Source: Mesorhizobium muleiense | Lineage (GTDB): Bacteria > Pseudomonadota > Alphaproteobacteria > Rhizobiales > Rhizobiaceae | DNA length: 45,368 nt | Assembly (NCBI RefSeq): GCF_900099905.1 | Contig: NZ_FNEE01000036.1 | Coordinates: 1-45,368 of the forward strand | Direction of reading: 5' to 3' | Shown here: positions 17,544 through 25,663 of the stretch, piece after piece | Numbering within the stretch: position 1 is the stretch's first letter | Layout: every line of letters starts with the position of its first letter | Position numbers and translations under genes: made by a program | The notes under the pieces: generated by a model | Databases searched by the model: none | What the model saw: the letters and a program-made list of their open reading frames with translations, nothing else | What the model was told of the DNA's origin: nothing

Positions 17544-17707
17544 GCGACGGCGCTTGCCGTTTTGCGCCACGGCCAAAAAGACCTGTCGAGCAACGAGCCG
17601 AACGACGCATCCGGACGCCTTCAGGTATCGGGTGGCTCGTGCCGCCTCGATCTGCGACCAAGCATCCGATTGCCGGCGAAAGCTGGCGCGAAAGAAGGAT
17701 GCAAAAA

Positions 17708-18466
17708 ATGCTCGCACTCGCCAACAAGATCGCCATCGTCACCGGCGCCAGTTCCGGCATCGGCCGCGCCACGGCAAAACTCTTTGCCGAGGAAGGCGCC
17801 AAGCTGGTCGTCGCTGCCCGTCGCCAGGCAGAGCTGGACGCGCTCGTCGCGGAAATCGAGGAAGCCGACGGCACGGCGATCGCCCTTGCCGGCGACGTTC
17901 GCGACGAAGCTTATGCCAAAGCCCTTGTCGACTTGGCGGTCGAGAAATTCGGCGGGCTGGATATCGCCTTCAACAACGCCGGCTCGGTCGGCAAGACGGG
18001 CCCGATTTCGGAGCTGTCGCTGGAGGGATGGCGAGAAACGCTCGACACCAACCTGACCAGCGCCTTTCTCGGCGCGAAATACCAGGTGCCGGCCATGATC
18101 AATCGCGGCGGCGGTTCGCTGATCTTCACCTCTACCTTTGTCGGCCATACCGTCGGCATGCCCGGCATGACCAGCTATGCCGCAAGCAAGGCCGGGCTGA
18201 TCGGATTGACGCAGGTGCTTGCCGCCGAATACGGCGCCAAAGGCGTGCGTGTCAACGCGCTGCTGCCGGGCGGCACCGACACGCCTTCGGCAACATTCAA
18301 GACACCCGAATCGCGAGCCTTCGTTGAAAACCTGCATGCCTTGAAGCGCGTCGCCGAGCCTGAGGAGATCGCCCACTCGGCGCTCTATCTGGCTTCTGAC
18401 GCGTCGAGCTTCACCACCGGAACCGCGCTGTTTGCCGATGGCGGGGTTTCGATCAATCGGACGTGA
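17708..18466 (+). CDS. SDR family oxidoreductase
   Basis: A 252-residue short-chain dehydrogenase. TGASSGIG (residues 12-19) binds the cofactor, NNAGSVG follows, and the catalytic pair is Tyr157 and Lys161 in YAASK. GTALFADGG near the C-terminus fits the family. I take ATG 17708, 9 bases after GAAGG; ATG 17699 overlaps that site. It is divergent from the sarcosine oxidase operon but there is no evidence that the two share a pathway. NAD or NADP use cannot be decided with confidence; the basic RRQ near the end of the second strand leaves NADP possible. Confidence 0.9.
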   Translation: MLALANKIAIVTGASSGIGRATAKLFAEEGAKLVVAARRQAELDALVAEIEEADGTAIALAGDVRDEAYAKALVDLAVEKFGGLDIAFNNAGSVGKTGPISELSLEGWRETLDTNLTSAFLGAKYQVPAMINRGGGSLIFTSTFVGHTVGMPGMTSYAASKAGLIGLTQVLAAEYGAKGVRVNALLPGGTDTPSATFKTPESRAFVENLHALKRVAEPEEIAHSALYLASDASSFTTGTALFADGGVSINRT

Positions 18467-18575
18467 GGCGTTTCCCGCATGGGCAAGCAAGCCGCTATGT
18501 CGCAAAAGCGGTCTTGCTTTCCAGTGCGATTTGGCGATTTCTTCGGACACTTTTGTTCGAAGACGGGCCTAAAAC

Positions 18576-18962
18576 ATGCTGCTGATCAGGACCTACATCG
18601 CTGCTAGCGCAATCCAGGGCGTCGGCGTGTTCGCCGCCGAGCCGATCAGGAAGGGAGCGTCGATCTGGCGGCTCGATCCGGATCTCGACCGGCTGATCCC
18701 GATCGAAAAATATAGGACGGCGCCGCCGCACCTCAGGGAATTGCTCGACAGATATGCCTATCCAAGCCCGGACCGGCCCGGATTCATCGTCTATGAGGTC
18801 GACAATGGCCGCTTCATGAACCATTCCGAAAGGCCGAACACTGATTTTTCTCGGTATGGCGGGGCAACCGCGATCCGCGCCATAGCGGCGGGCGAGGAAA
18901 TAACCTGCGACTACGGCGAGTTCTTCGAGGATTTCGAGCGGCTTCATTTGACCGCGGCATAG
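18576..18962 (+). CDS. SET domain-containing protein (putative lysine methyltransferase)
   Basis: A 128-residue protein made of one compact SET domain. It shows GVGVFAAEPI (residues 15-24), GRFMNHSERPNT with the NHS core at residues 82-84, and GEEITCDYG (106-114) with Tyr113 as the catalytic tyrosine. These are the S-adenosylmethionine and lysine-channel motifs. The post-SET cysteines of eukaryotic enzymes are absent, as usual for bacterial single-domain versions. The protein substrate is unknown. It is a lone gene with about 110 bases of non-coding DNA upstream. Confidence 0.88.
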   Translation: MLLIRTYIAASAIQGVGVFAAEPIRKGASIWRLDPDLDRLIPIEKYRTAPPHLRELLDRYAYPSPDRPGFIVYEVDNGRFMNHSERPNTDFSRYGGATAIRAIAAGEEITCDYGEFFEDFERLHLTAA

Positions 18963-19024
18963 AGGAAGCCCGCCGGCCCGAGCCGAAGTATGATCGGCTC
19001 CGGGCCACATTTCCAGCCCCCAGA

Positions 19025-19468
19025 TCAGTTCCGATGGGCGTGCGGCTGGTCGGTGTGGCGGCCTTCATACTGCAGATCCAGCTCGCGAATCGCCTCCTTG
19101 CCCTTCTCCGAATCGACAAGCCTGAGAAGCGCGTCGATCTTGGCCTCCATACGGTCGGTACTCTCCTTCGATTGCGGCGATCCGACGAAGAGCAGGAACG
19201 CCAGGCCACCGACCTGCCAGAGCAGCTGCAGGAATTCCGACTGCCAGTTCTCGAGCGTGTCGCGGCTCATCTCGATCAGATAGCCGCCGAATTCGGGCGG
19301 TTGGCCAAGCGCTCGCTGCTCGTCGAGATAGGCGAACCAGCCGAAAACCCAGTGGCCGACAAGCGAGATGATGAAGAAGCCGAGGGTAATCCAGGCATAA
19401 CTGTAAGCCCGCCAGACCGAAGGTCGCTTCACGTTGCTCGCCGGCCTGCTGTGGTCATCGCTTGGCAT
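19025..19468 (-). CDS. DUF6766 family membrane protein
   Basis: A 147-residue protein with two membrane spans (about YSYAWITLGFFIISLVGHWVFGW and LLWQVGGLAFLLFVG) separated by a loop with YLDEQRALGQPPEF and MSRDTLENWQSEFLQ. I recognise this as the DUF6766 pattern; the function is unknown. The start (19468) lies inside the end of the upstream DUF892 gene, a 14-base overlap, so the two are coupled. The frame runs upstream to 19558 but that part is antisense-free overlap with the DUF892 gene and lacks conservation. Confidence 0.8.
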   Translation of the reverse strand: MPSDDHSRPASNVKRPSVWRAYSYAWITLGFFIISLVGHWVFGWFAYLDEQRALGQPPEFGGYLIEMSRDTLENWQSEFLQLLWQVGGLAFLLFVGSPQSKESTDRMEAKIDALLRLVDSEKGKEAIRELDLQYEGRHTDQPHAHRN

Positions 19469-19964
19469 TGTCGCTGTCCGACGCCGAGCGAGCCAGGAAC
19501 TGCTCCGTAGTCGCGGGCAGCTTGTTGTGCAGCCACTCGGCCATCGCCTCCTCTTCACGCAGATTTTGTTCGCAGGCCCGGGCGATCTCCGTTTCGCCGA
19601 GGGACTCGGCGGTTGCGATCAGGATCGTGTAGGATGCGATCTCCATGTGCTCGAAGGTGTAGCTCGCCAGTGAGCCTTTCATCACCTCGTCGCCGGCGAA
19701 GACGCCGCTTAGCGACTGCGCCATCGCCAGCAGCTTGCCGCCGGCGTCCTTCAGCGCGGACGTATCTTCGCCCAGTCTTTCCAGGCAGGTTCCGAGGCGC
19801 GCGGCGTGTCCCTTCGTCTCATCGAGGTGCAGCCTGATGCGCTTGCTGAGCTCGGGATAACTCTCCAGCCGATTGAGCTGGCCGTTCAGCATGGTTTCGG
19901 CCTGCTCCTCCATCGCATGCGCATCCTTGAGCCATTGGACGAGCCATTCACGGGTGCCTGACAT
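19455..19964 (-). CDS. DUF892 ferritin-like (YciE/YciF) protein
   Basis: A 169-residue all-helical protein of the DUF892 group, ferritin-like proteins made under stress. It begins TREWLVQWLKDAHAMEEQAETML, and repeats the E-x6-H spacing of ferritin metal sites (LDETKGHAARL and ASYTFEHMEIASY), so iron binding is plausible. Start ATG 19964 has AGGGG 7 bases upstream; the frame extends to 20069 without conservation. Downstream is the overlapping DUF6766 gene. Other members sit with catalases and stress genes; here no such gene is adjacent. Confidence 0.87.
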   Translation of the reverse strand: MSGTREWLVQWLKDAHAMEEQAETMLNGQLNRLESYPELSKRIRLHLDETKGHAARLGTCLERLGEDTSALKDAGGKLLAMAQSLSGVFAGDEVMKGSLASYTFEHMEIASYTILIATAESLGETEIARACEQNLREEEAMAEWLHNKLPATTEQFLARSASDSDNAKR

Positions 19965-20182
19965 CGGTTTTCCCCTGTGCTTGCTTCGCCGCAACAACCA
20001 TTGGGGAACGAGGTTGGTTCCTTCGTTGATAGAGCCGGGCGGAGCGTTTTGCCGGGATGGGGCAGCCAAGAATTTATCGGTGTCGGAGAAAACGATCGCT
20101 CATCGGCGCGGAGAGCCCGCCCGAGCAGGCGAATATGCTACCAGAGGTCGCGTAATTCCTTGTTTTGTGACGGCAGTTATGC

Positions 20183-20239
20183 TATTGCTTTGCGCATGGT
20201 GTGATTTGCGCCGACGACCCGCCGCTGAGGCGGGTTTTT
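20183..20239 (+). ncRNA. Candidate small RNA or rpsU leader attenuator
   Basis: A rho-independent terminator, CCCGCC-GCTGA-GGCGGG followed by TTTTT (20218-20239), points towards the plus strand, yet the nearest gene upstream (DUF892) is on the minus strand. Something must therefore start between about 20100 and 20218: either a short RNA or the leader of rpsU, which begins 131 bases further on. A weak promoter TTGTTT (20160-20165), 17 bases, TATTGC is possible. The start given is approximate. Confidence 0.35.
20218..20239 (+). terminator. Rho-independent terminator upstream of rpsU
   Basis: Six-base-pair GC stem with a 5-base loop and a run of five T on the plus strand. There is no plus-strand protein gene upstream for it to serve. 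Confidence 0.65.
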
Positions 20240-20369
20240 CGTTTCGGCAGTGGACAGAGCGGCATGATTCTGCTATCAGCCGCCACAATTCGTGGTGTAG
20301 ACCGCCGCGGAGGCAAGCGACTATGGCCACTTGCCTGTTGTTAACAAAACCCGAAAGACAGGATTGCCC

Positions 20370-20642
20370 GTGCAGGTACTCGTCCGCGACAACAATGTTG
20401 ATCAGGCGCTTCGCGCGCTCAAGAAAAAGATGCAGCGCGAAGGCATCTTCCGCGAAATGAAGATGCGCGGACATTATGAGAAGCCTTCCGAGAAGCGCGC
20501 CCGCGAAAAGGCGGAAGCCGTTCGCCGCGCCCGCAAGCTGGCACGCAAGCGCGCTCAGCGCGAAGGCCTGCTGCCGATGACGCCGCGCCCGGTGGCGGCT
20601 GGTGCCGCTGGTGCCGGCGCTCCGCGTCCGCCGCGGTTCTGA
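20370..20642 (+). CDS. rpsU: 30S ribosomal protein S21
   Basis: A 90-residue S21, a small basic protein of the 30S subunit involved in initiation. It reads MQVLVRDNNVDQALRALKKK, then GIFREMKMRGHYEKPSEKR, and ends in an Ala/Gly/Pro-rich tail as in other rhizobial S21 proteins, which are longer than the 71-residue Escherichia coli form. The start is GTG 20370, with AGGA 7 bases upstream; a longer frame to 20331 lacks a site. Monocistronic, with a terminator at 20675-20711. Rhizobia often carry two copies of rpsU; only this one is visible. Confidence 0.95.
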   Translation: MQVLVRDNNVDQALRALKKKMQREGIFREMKMRGHYEKPSEKRAREKAEAVRRARKLARKRAQREGLLPMTPRPVAAGAAGAGAPRPPRF

Positions 20643-20674
20643 CGCCAATTTTTCGTCCTTTTCGAAGGATACCC

Positions 20675-20711
20675 AAGGTGGCGCGATGCGAAATCGCCGC
20701 CACCTTTTTGT
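20675..20711 (+). terminator. Rho-independent terminator of rpsU
   Basis: AAGGTGGCG (20675-20683) pairs perfectly with CGCCACCTT (20698-20706), followed by further T residues (TTTTTG). It begins 33 bases after the rpsU stop. Confidence 0.85.
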
Positions 20712-20795
20712 TTTGAATTCGACCAGCTCGCGGAGGGCCGGTTCGGAGAGGGAACAGACCTGACGGCGCGGGCGGGCAGTGAGGACAGAGCAGAC

Positions 20796-21641
20796 ATGAA
20801 CGCAATTAGCGTGGAGCGCAGAACCGCAATGTGCGGCTTCGCCCTGACGGCAGCCCTGCTTTCTGGCTTGGCGCTCGCCGGCTGCCAGACAGCCCCGACC
20901 GGCGAATTCACCAACATCGACAAGGCACAAGGGTCGGCCGAGAACATCTCCTCGCTGTCGGCTGTCATCCAGCGCAGTCCCCAGGATCCGGAAGGCTACA
21001 ATGTGCGTGGCTCGGCCTATGGCCGCGGCGGCCAGTATCAGGCGGCGCTCAAGGATTTCAACACCGCCATCCAGCTCAATCCGAATTTCTACCAGGCCTA
21101 TTCGAACCGCGCTCTCATCCAGCGTTTCCTCGGCGATCAGGCGGCAGCGCTTGCCGACTACAACCGCTCGATCCAGATCAATCCCGACTATGACGCCGCC
21201 TATATCGGCCGCGGCAATCTCTACCGCAAAGCCAACCGCATCCAGGAAGCGTTCAACGATTTCCAGAAGGCGATCCAGCTCGACACGACAGACGCGCGCG
21301 CCTATCACAATCGCGGCCTGATCTATCAGAGCCAGGGCCAGCACGCTTTCGCCATCGAGGATTTCTCGACAGCCATCTCGCTGGCGCCGGACGCCGCCGA
21401 TCCCTACAATGGCCGCGGCCTCTCCTATCTCGCCATGAACGACGAGGACAATGCCTTCGCCGACATCAACATGGCGATCAAGCTCGACGGCAAGAATGCC
21501 GAGGCCTGGTCCAACCAGGCGCTGATCTACGAGCGGCGCGGCGACAAGGCCAAGGCGGCAAAAGCCTACCGCGAGGCCGTGCGCCTCAGCCCCACCTACC
21601 AGCCGGCCAAGGACGGCCTGGCGCGCACCAGCGCCGTCTGA
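20796..21641 (+). CDS. TPR repeat lipoprotein
   Basis: A 281-residue lipoprotein. The signal ends in the lipobox LALAGC with the acylated Cys at residue 30. The rest is five or six tetratricopeptide repeats, recognisable by recurring A-x-x-DF-x-x-AI-x-x-x-P patterns (for example AALKDFNTAIQLNPNFYQAY, then ALADYNRSIQINPDYDAAY). TPR lipoproteins of this kind scaffold envelope complexes; a relation to NlpI is possible but not proven. ATG 20796 gives a signal peptide with a basic n-region; ATG 20829 is an alternative. The gene stands alone. Confidence 0.9.
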   Translation: MNAISVERRTAMCGFALTAALLSGLALAGCQTAPTGEFTNIDKAQGSAENISSLSAVIQRSPQDPEGYNVRGSAYGRGGQYQAALKDFNTAIQLNPNFYQAYSNRALIQRFLGDQAAALADYNRSIQINPDYDAAYIGRGNLYRKANRIQEAFNDFQKAIQLDTTDARAYHNRGLIYQSQGQHAFAIEDFSTAISLAPDAADPYNGRGLSYLAMNDEDNAFADINMAIKLDGKNAEAWSNQALIYERRGDKAKAAKAYREAVRLSPTYQPAKDGLARTSAV

Positions 21642-21795
21642 CCGACGGCGGCGTTTCGGCCTGACATGGCAGGCCTGCCGTTTGGCATGGCTTCGAAACC
21701 TTCAACGACTGACGTCTTGATCGCGCCAAGTTCTCGGCGGAACGCTCGGGACGCTTAGCCGTTGTTCAAGGCTATTCGCGAAAAGGACCGCTCCC

Positions 21796-22269
21796 ATGAT
21801 CAAGAAACTCGCCTGTGCCGCCGCCCTCGCCGCTACGGTTCTCGCCGCCCCTGCCAGCGCAGGAAGGCTGCAGCTCGGTGTGCTCGACTGCACCATCGAC
21901 GGCGGCACCGGCTATATCGTGACATCCAACAAAGGCGTGGCCTGCACCTTTCGCCCTCATCATGGCGGTCCCCCGGAAGCCTATACCGGGGTCATTTCCA
22001 AGCTTGGCGTCGACGTTGGCAGGACCCACCAGGGCGAATTGATTTGGGCGGTTCTGGCGGCCACCCGCAACCGTGATGCCGCCGATCTTGCCGGCAGCTA
22101 TTATGGCGTCAACGCCGAGGCCAGCGTAGTGACCGGCGGCGGCGCCAACCTTCTGGTCGGCGGGCTGAACAGCGCCTTCTCGCTGCAGCCTCTCAACGTG
22201 CAGGCGCAGACCGGCGTCAACCTGGCAGTCGCCGTCACCTCACTGCAACTGATCCACTCTTTCAAATGA
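21796..22269 (+). CDS. DUF992 domain-containing secreted protein
   Basis: A 157-residue protein with a signal peptide (MIKKLACAAALAATVLAAPASA, about 22 residues) and a DUF992 domain, recognised from GVLDCTIDGGTGYIV, GVACTFRP, YTGVISKLGVDVG and the closing LAVAVTSLQL. The family is found in rhizobia and relatives; the function is unknown and the location is periplasmic or outer surface. AAGGA lies 8 bases upstream of the ATG. A strong hairpin at 22291-22327 follows the stop, so it is monocistronic. Confidence 0.88.
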   Translation: MIKKLACAAALAATVLAAPASAGRLQLGVLDCTIDGGTGYIVTSNKGVACTFRPHHGGPPEAYTGVISKLGVDVGRTHQGELIWAVLAATRNRDAADLAGSYYGVNAEASVVTGGGANLLVGGLNSAFSLQPLNVQAQTGVNLAVAVTSLQLIHSFK

Positions 22270-22290
22270 ACGCCATAGCGTAGCTCTGCA

Positions 22291-22327
22291 TGCGGCGCGG
22301 AACAGGATAGAACTGTTCGGCGCCGCA
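22291..22327 (+). terminator. Terminator of the DUF992 gene
   Basis: TGCGGCGCGGAACAG (22291-22305) pairs with CTGTTCGGCGCCGCA (22313-22327) at 14 of 15 positions around a 7-base loop. CGACTTTTGG follows, a short T-run. Confidence 0.65.
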
Positions 22328-22547
22328 CGACTTTTGGGGAACCGCCGTGCGAGGGAAGATCATCGCTGACGCCATGATCGCCAATCTTGACGTCCCGCCT
22401 TCATCAGCACCCTCAGCGCACCCACGAAAAACCGCTTGAGCTCAACTGCGGTTGAGGTTTTACAACCCATCCCCGAAGTGCCATTTGGAGACGAAGAGCG
22501 CTCCACCATTTCTTTAATCGGCGTATACGAAAGTTCGGGAGGGCGGG

Positions 22548-23984
22548 GTGATCGAAACCAGCACAAACAGGGTCGACTGGCGGGCGCTGTGGGCGAGCGG
22601 CGATCTGGCGCGCTTCTGCTTCATCAGCCTCGGCATCCTGCTGCACGCCACCAACGAAACCATGGTGGCAACGGTGATGCCGGCGATGGTCGGCGAACTC
22701 GCCGGGGTTCAGCTGGTCGGCTGGTCGCTGGCGATCTACGAGCTCGGCGCCATCGTCGCCGGCGCTGCCGCCGGACGGCTGGTGAGCTATGTCGCGTTGC
22801 GCACCAACATGGTGGTTGCCGCCCTGCTCTACGCGGCCGGCGCCCTGGTCTGCGCCATCGCGCCGTCCATGCCGCTGTTCCTGGCCGGGCGCCTGATCGA
22901 GGGTTTTGGCGGCGGCGCGCTGGTGTCGCTGGCCTTCGTCTCGGTCGAGCGGCTGTTTCCACGCGCCATCTGGCCGCAGCTTTTCGGCGTTATGTCGGCG
23001 ATCTGGGGCGTCGCCGCCTTCAGCGGGCCGGTGCTCGGTGCGTTGATGACCGAATTGCTCTCCTGGCGCTGGGCTTTCGGCGTCTTCACGCTTGGCGGCA
23101 CGGCCATGGCGTTGGCGAGCTTCATCGTGCTCGACACGCCCGAGGCAACCCGGCCGCGGTCGATCACTGGAACCGCGCCGCCCTTCCCCTTTGCCGCGCT
23201 CGGCTGCCTTGCCGTCAGCGTCGTGCTGATCGCCACGGCCGGTGTCGACATTGCCCTGCTGCGCTCGTCCCTGCTGCTCATCCTCGGCCTGATCGGGCTC
23301 GCGCTGTTCGTCCGCATCGACGCGCTGAAGCCGGGCTCGCGGCTGTTCCCGTCGCGGCTGTTCTCATGGCGCTCGCCGGTCGGCGCAGGCATGACCATGG
23401 TCGCCGCCTTTTCGGTGGCGACCTGCTCCTTCGCCGTCTACGGGCCGCTGCTTCTGACCAGCCTGCACGGCATTCCGATCCTGACCACCGGCTATATCAT
23501 CGCCGCCGAATCGATCGCCTGGTCGATCCTGTCGATCCTCGTCGCCAATGCGCCGCCGGAGCGGGAAAGACTGATCATCACCGGCGGCGCGCTGATGATC
23601 GCGGCCGGCATCGCCGGTTTCGCCTATGCCGTGCCGGCCGGTTCGATTCCGGTGATCCTGTTTTGCGCCTTGCTGCAGGGCGGCGGCTTCGGCATTGCCT
23701 GGCCCTTCGTCACACGCGTGATCGTCGCGTCGGCCAGTGACGGCGAGCAGACGATCGCTTCCGCCGCCGTACCGACCATGCAGCGCATCGGCTATGCGGT
23801 CGGTGCCGCGTTGACCGGCATCGTCGCCAATGCCAGCGGTTTTTCCGAAGGCCTGAACCGTGAGGCGGCGGCGAATGTCGCCACCTGGCTGTTCCTCGCC
23901 TTCGTGCCGCTCGGGATTCTGGGCTGCCTCGCCGCGCTGAGGATCTCGGGGCCGGCAGCCCGGCCACAGGAAGCAACCGGCTAG
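22548..23984 (+). CDS. MFS transporter (drug efflux-like)
   Basis: A 478-residue major facilitator with 12 to 14 hydrophobic spans. It shows HATNETMVATVMPAMVGEL in the first helix, GRLVSYVALRTNM in the loop between helices 2 and 3, and GPVLGALMTELLSWRWAFGVF near helix 5, which resembles motif C of drug:proton antiporters. The start is GTG 22548, with GGGAGGG about 5 bases upstream. The substrate is unknown. The preceding DUF992 gene is separated by a terminator, so this gene has its own promoter. Confidence 0.9.
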   Translation: MIETSTNRVDWRALWASGDLARFCFISLGILLHATNETMVATVMPAMVGELAGVQLVGWSLAIYELGAIVAGAAAGRLVSYVALRTNMVVAALLYAAGALVCAIAPSMPLFLAGRLIEGFGGGALVSLAFVSVERLFPRAIWPQLFGVMSAIWGVAAFSGPVLGALMTELLSWRWAFGVFTLGGTAMALASFIVLDTPEATRPRSITGTAPPFPFAALGCLAVSVVLIATAGVDIALLRSSLLLILGLIGLALFVRIDALKPGSRLFPSRLFSWRSPVGAGMTMVAAFSVATCSFAVYGPLLLTSLHGIPILTTGYIIAAESIAWSILSILVANAPPERERLIITGGALMIAAGIAGFAYAVPAGSIPVILFCALLQGGGFGIAWPFVTRVIVASASDGEQTIASAAVPTMQRIGYAVGAALTGIVANASGFSEGLNREAAANVATWLFLAFVPLGILGCLAALRISGPAARPQEATG

Positions 23985-24017
23985 ACGCTTAGACGACTTG
24001 AGATTCAGGTAAGAGTT

Positions 24018-24320
24018 TTAGATTGGCCCACGCCTGTAGAGATGAACCGGCTTGTGAGGCGCGCGTTTGATGATGCCTTTTGCCTCGAGGTCGAGTTGGA
24101 CGGCTTTCAACCACCATCCAGCCGTCTTGCCTTGCGGAAAGAGGTCGTCGTGAAGTAGGGGCAGAAGCGCCTCTTTCGCATCTGCGAGCTTCAGTCCAGG
24201 CGCCTTGCTCGGCAAGACGGTCAGAAGCGCATTGCGTATGGCCAAGTATTTCGCGCGATCAACCCGTTCGGTCCGCCCGGGGATGTTGACGTTCTCGATC
24301 TCGATCTTGTCGTCAGGCAT
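24018..24320 (-). CDS. DUF6958 family protein
   Basis: A 100-residue soluble protein. I recognise the pattern ENVNIPGRTERVDRAKYLAI near the start and TAGWWLKAVQLDLEAKG later, which fits DUF6958; the second half looks like a small winged helix. No function is known. The start (24320) overlaps the stop of the upstream GFA-type gene by 8 bases, so it is the last gene of a TetR-GFA-DUF6958 operon. Confidence 0.78.
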   Translation of the reverse strand: MPDDKIEIENVNIPGRTERVDRAKYLAIRNALLTVLPSKAPGLKLADAKEALLPLLHDDLFPQGKTAGWWLKAVQLDLEAKGIIKRAPHKPVHLYRRGPI

Positions 24321-24849
24321 CGATCTTCCCCACCACTTCGACTTTTGGATTCCGGAATCCCATGGCTGCCCACGCCGCCAGAAGCTTTGCGTAGAACGAC
24401 ACCGTATGGCTTTTCAGATTGGGGATGTCGCCCGGCAGGTTGGAAGCATCGGGCAGGTCGCCAGCCATCGTTCGCATTTCGGCTTTCGGCCGCGCCTCAT
24501 CCGGCCAGAGGTGCAGATAGATACTCAGCCAGTGCGCGCCCTTCATTTCCAGGAAGACCGGCGTATTGCAGCAGGGCGCGACGACCCGGCGTGAGCCCGC
24601 ATCAGCGGACAGCCGGAATTCACTCAAATGCTCTGCGCCGGACAGGACCCGGACCCGATCCTTGCGATATTCCGCACAAGGCGTCGCGCTGTAAGAGGTA
24701 AGGACATTTTTTGCGCCGGGGAGCGTCGCAAGACGATCTGCTGCAGCCCTGCAACTGTTGCACAGGCACTCGGTTACGGCGATCGGTTTCCCCTTTACCT
24801 CCAGGCGCACCCGTCCGCAGGCGCAACTGATCTCCTTGGCTTCGCTCAT
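24313..24849 (-). CDS. GFA/CENP-V-like zinc protein (DUF6151 type)
   Basis: A 178-residue protein with the zinc-binding pattern of the glutathione-dependent formaldehyde-activating (GFA) fold. It has CACGRVRLEV at residues 9-18, CLCNSCR at 28-34, and APCCNTPVF further on. Enzymatic activity has not been shown for most members. It overlaps the TetR stop by 4 bases (ATGA), so it is translated with the repressor, and it overlaps the DUF6958 gene downstream. Induction by a TetR ligand, perhaps a reactive aldehyde, is a guess. Confidence 0.82.
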   Translation of the reverse strand: MSEAKEISCACGRVRLEVKGKPIAVTECLCNSCRAAADRLATLPGAKNVLTSYSATPCAEYRKDRVRVLSGAEHLSEFRLSADAGSRRVVAPCCNTPVFLEMKGAHWLSIYLHLWPDEARPKAEMRTMAGDLPDASNLPGDIPNLKSHTVSFYAKLLAAWAAMGFRNPKVEVVGKIDA

Positions 24850-25481
24850 GTTTCGTCCTCCTCCGTGACGTGAAACAGGTGCCGGATGTATCGGTCCAGA
24901 TGGTCAAGACTTTCCCGGGCAAGGTCGGGGCTGTTCCCCGCCTTTGCCAGGACGAAACCGCCCTGGATGACGGCTTGCGTGTGGCGTGCGAGGCTTTCGG
25001 CCGTCCAGTTGCCAGTAATGCCGTGATCCCGCCGCGCGGTCTCGATGTCGGCCTCCAGCGTGGCCGTATGGCCGAAGATGCTTCGTCCACAGGCATCGCG
25101 AATGTCAGGGGAGCTTGAGTAGACCTCCTGCGCCATGGTTCCGACCAGGCAGGTGAACTCGGGGAGGTCGCCCGCTATGATCGCCTTACGGAAGGCGACA
25201 TAGGCGAGAACGCGCTCAAGAGCATCGGCCGGATCGTGATACGGCGCGGCGGCAAAGAAACCAGACGTCGTCTCTGCCCAGAATTCGGCCGCCGCGACTC
25301 CCAGCGCGTCCTTGCTGCCGAAATTGTGGAAAAACGCCCCTTTGGTGACGGCGGCGGCTTTGCAGAGGTCATCGACGGAGGTGGCGGCGAAGCCTTTGGC
25401 GCGGATGATGTCACGCGCGGCCTCAAGGAGCCTGATACGGGCGCCACCGCGTTCGGGGGATTGTATGGTTGGTCTGGACAT
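24846..25481 (-). CDS. TetR/AcrR family transcriptional regulator
   Basis: A 211-residue TetR regulator. The helix-turn-helix covers about residues 15-60 (LLEAARDIIRAKGFAATSVDDL, then GAFFHNFGSKDAL). The C-terminal part, with TCLVGTMAQEVYSSSPDIRDAC and SLARHTQAVIQGGFVLAKA, fits the TetR_C_16 or YcdC-like groups. The start is ATG 25481, with no ribosome binding site; the predicted transcript begins at or within a few bases of it, so the mRNA may be leaderless. It heads the operon and a palindrome in its own promoter spacer is a probable autoregulatory operator. Confidence 0.9.
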   Translation of the reverse strand: MSRPTIQSPERGGARIRLLEAARDIIRAKGFAATSVDDLCKAAAVTKGAFFHNFGSKDALGVAAAEFWAETTSGFFAAAPYHDPADALERVLAYVAFRKAIIAGDLPEFTCLVGTMAQEVYSSSPDIRDACGRSIFGHTATLEADIETARRDHGITGNWTAESLARHTQAVIQGGFVLAKAGNSPDLARESLDHLDRYIRHLFHVTEEDET

Positions 25482-25485
25482 GGCC

Positions 25486-25515
25486 AATACATACCATACG
25501 GTCGGTATATGTCAA
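25486..25515 (-). promoter_or_regulatory. Promoter with TetR operator in the spacer
   Basis: On the minus strand TTGACA (25510-25515) is followed after 18 bases by TGTATT (25486-25491). The spacer holds ATACC-GACCGTAT-GGTAT (25491-25508), a palindromic TetR-type site. A repressor bound there would block polymerase directly. The predicted start point is near 25479-25481, at the start codon. Confidence 0.6.
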
Positions 25516-25663
25516 CGACCTGACCCACGCACTGCGCTTCAGAATAGCCCCATCGGCTCTACGTTCAGCCAGATCCCAGATTGCGGCCTAGCCATTCGCC
25601 GCATCGAGACGTCCGGAACTCGCAGCGATCGTAACGCCTGACCAAATCTGTGAGTGCCTAGCC

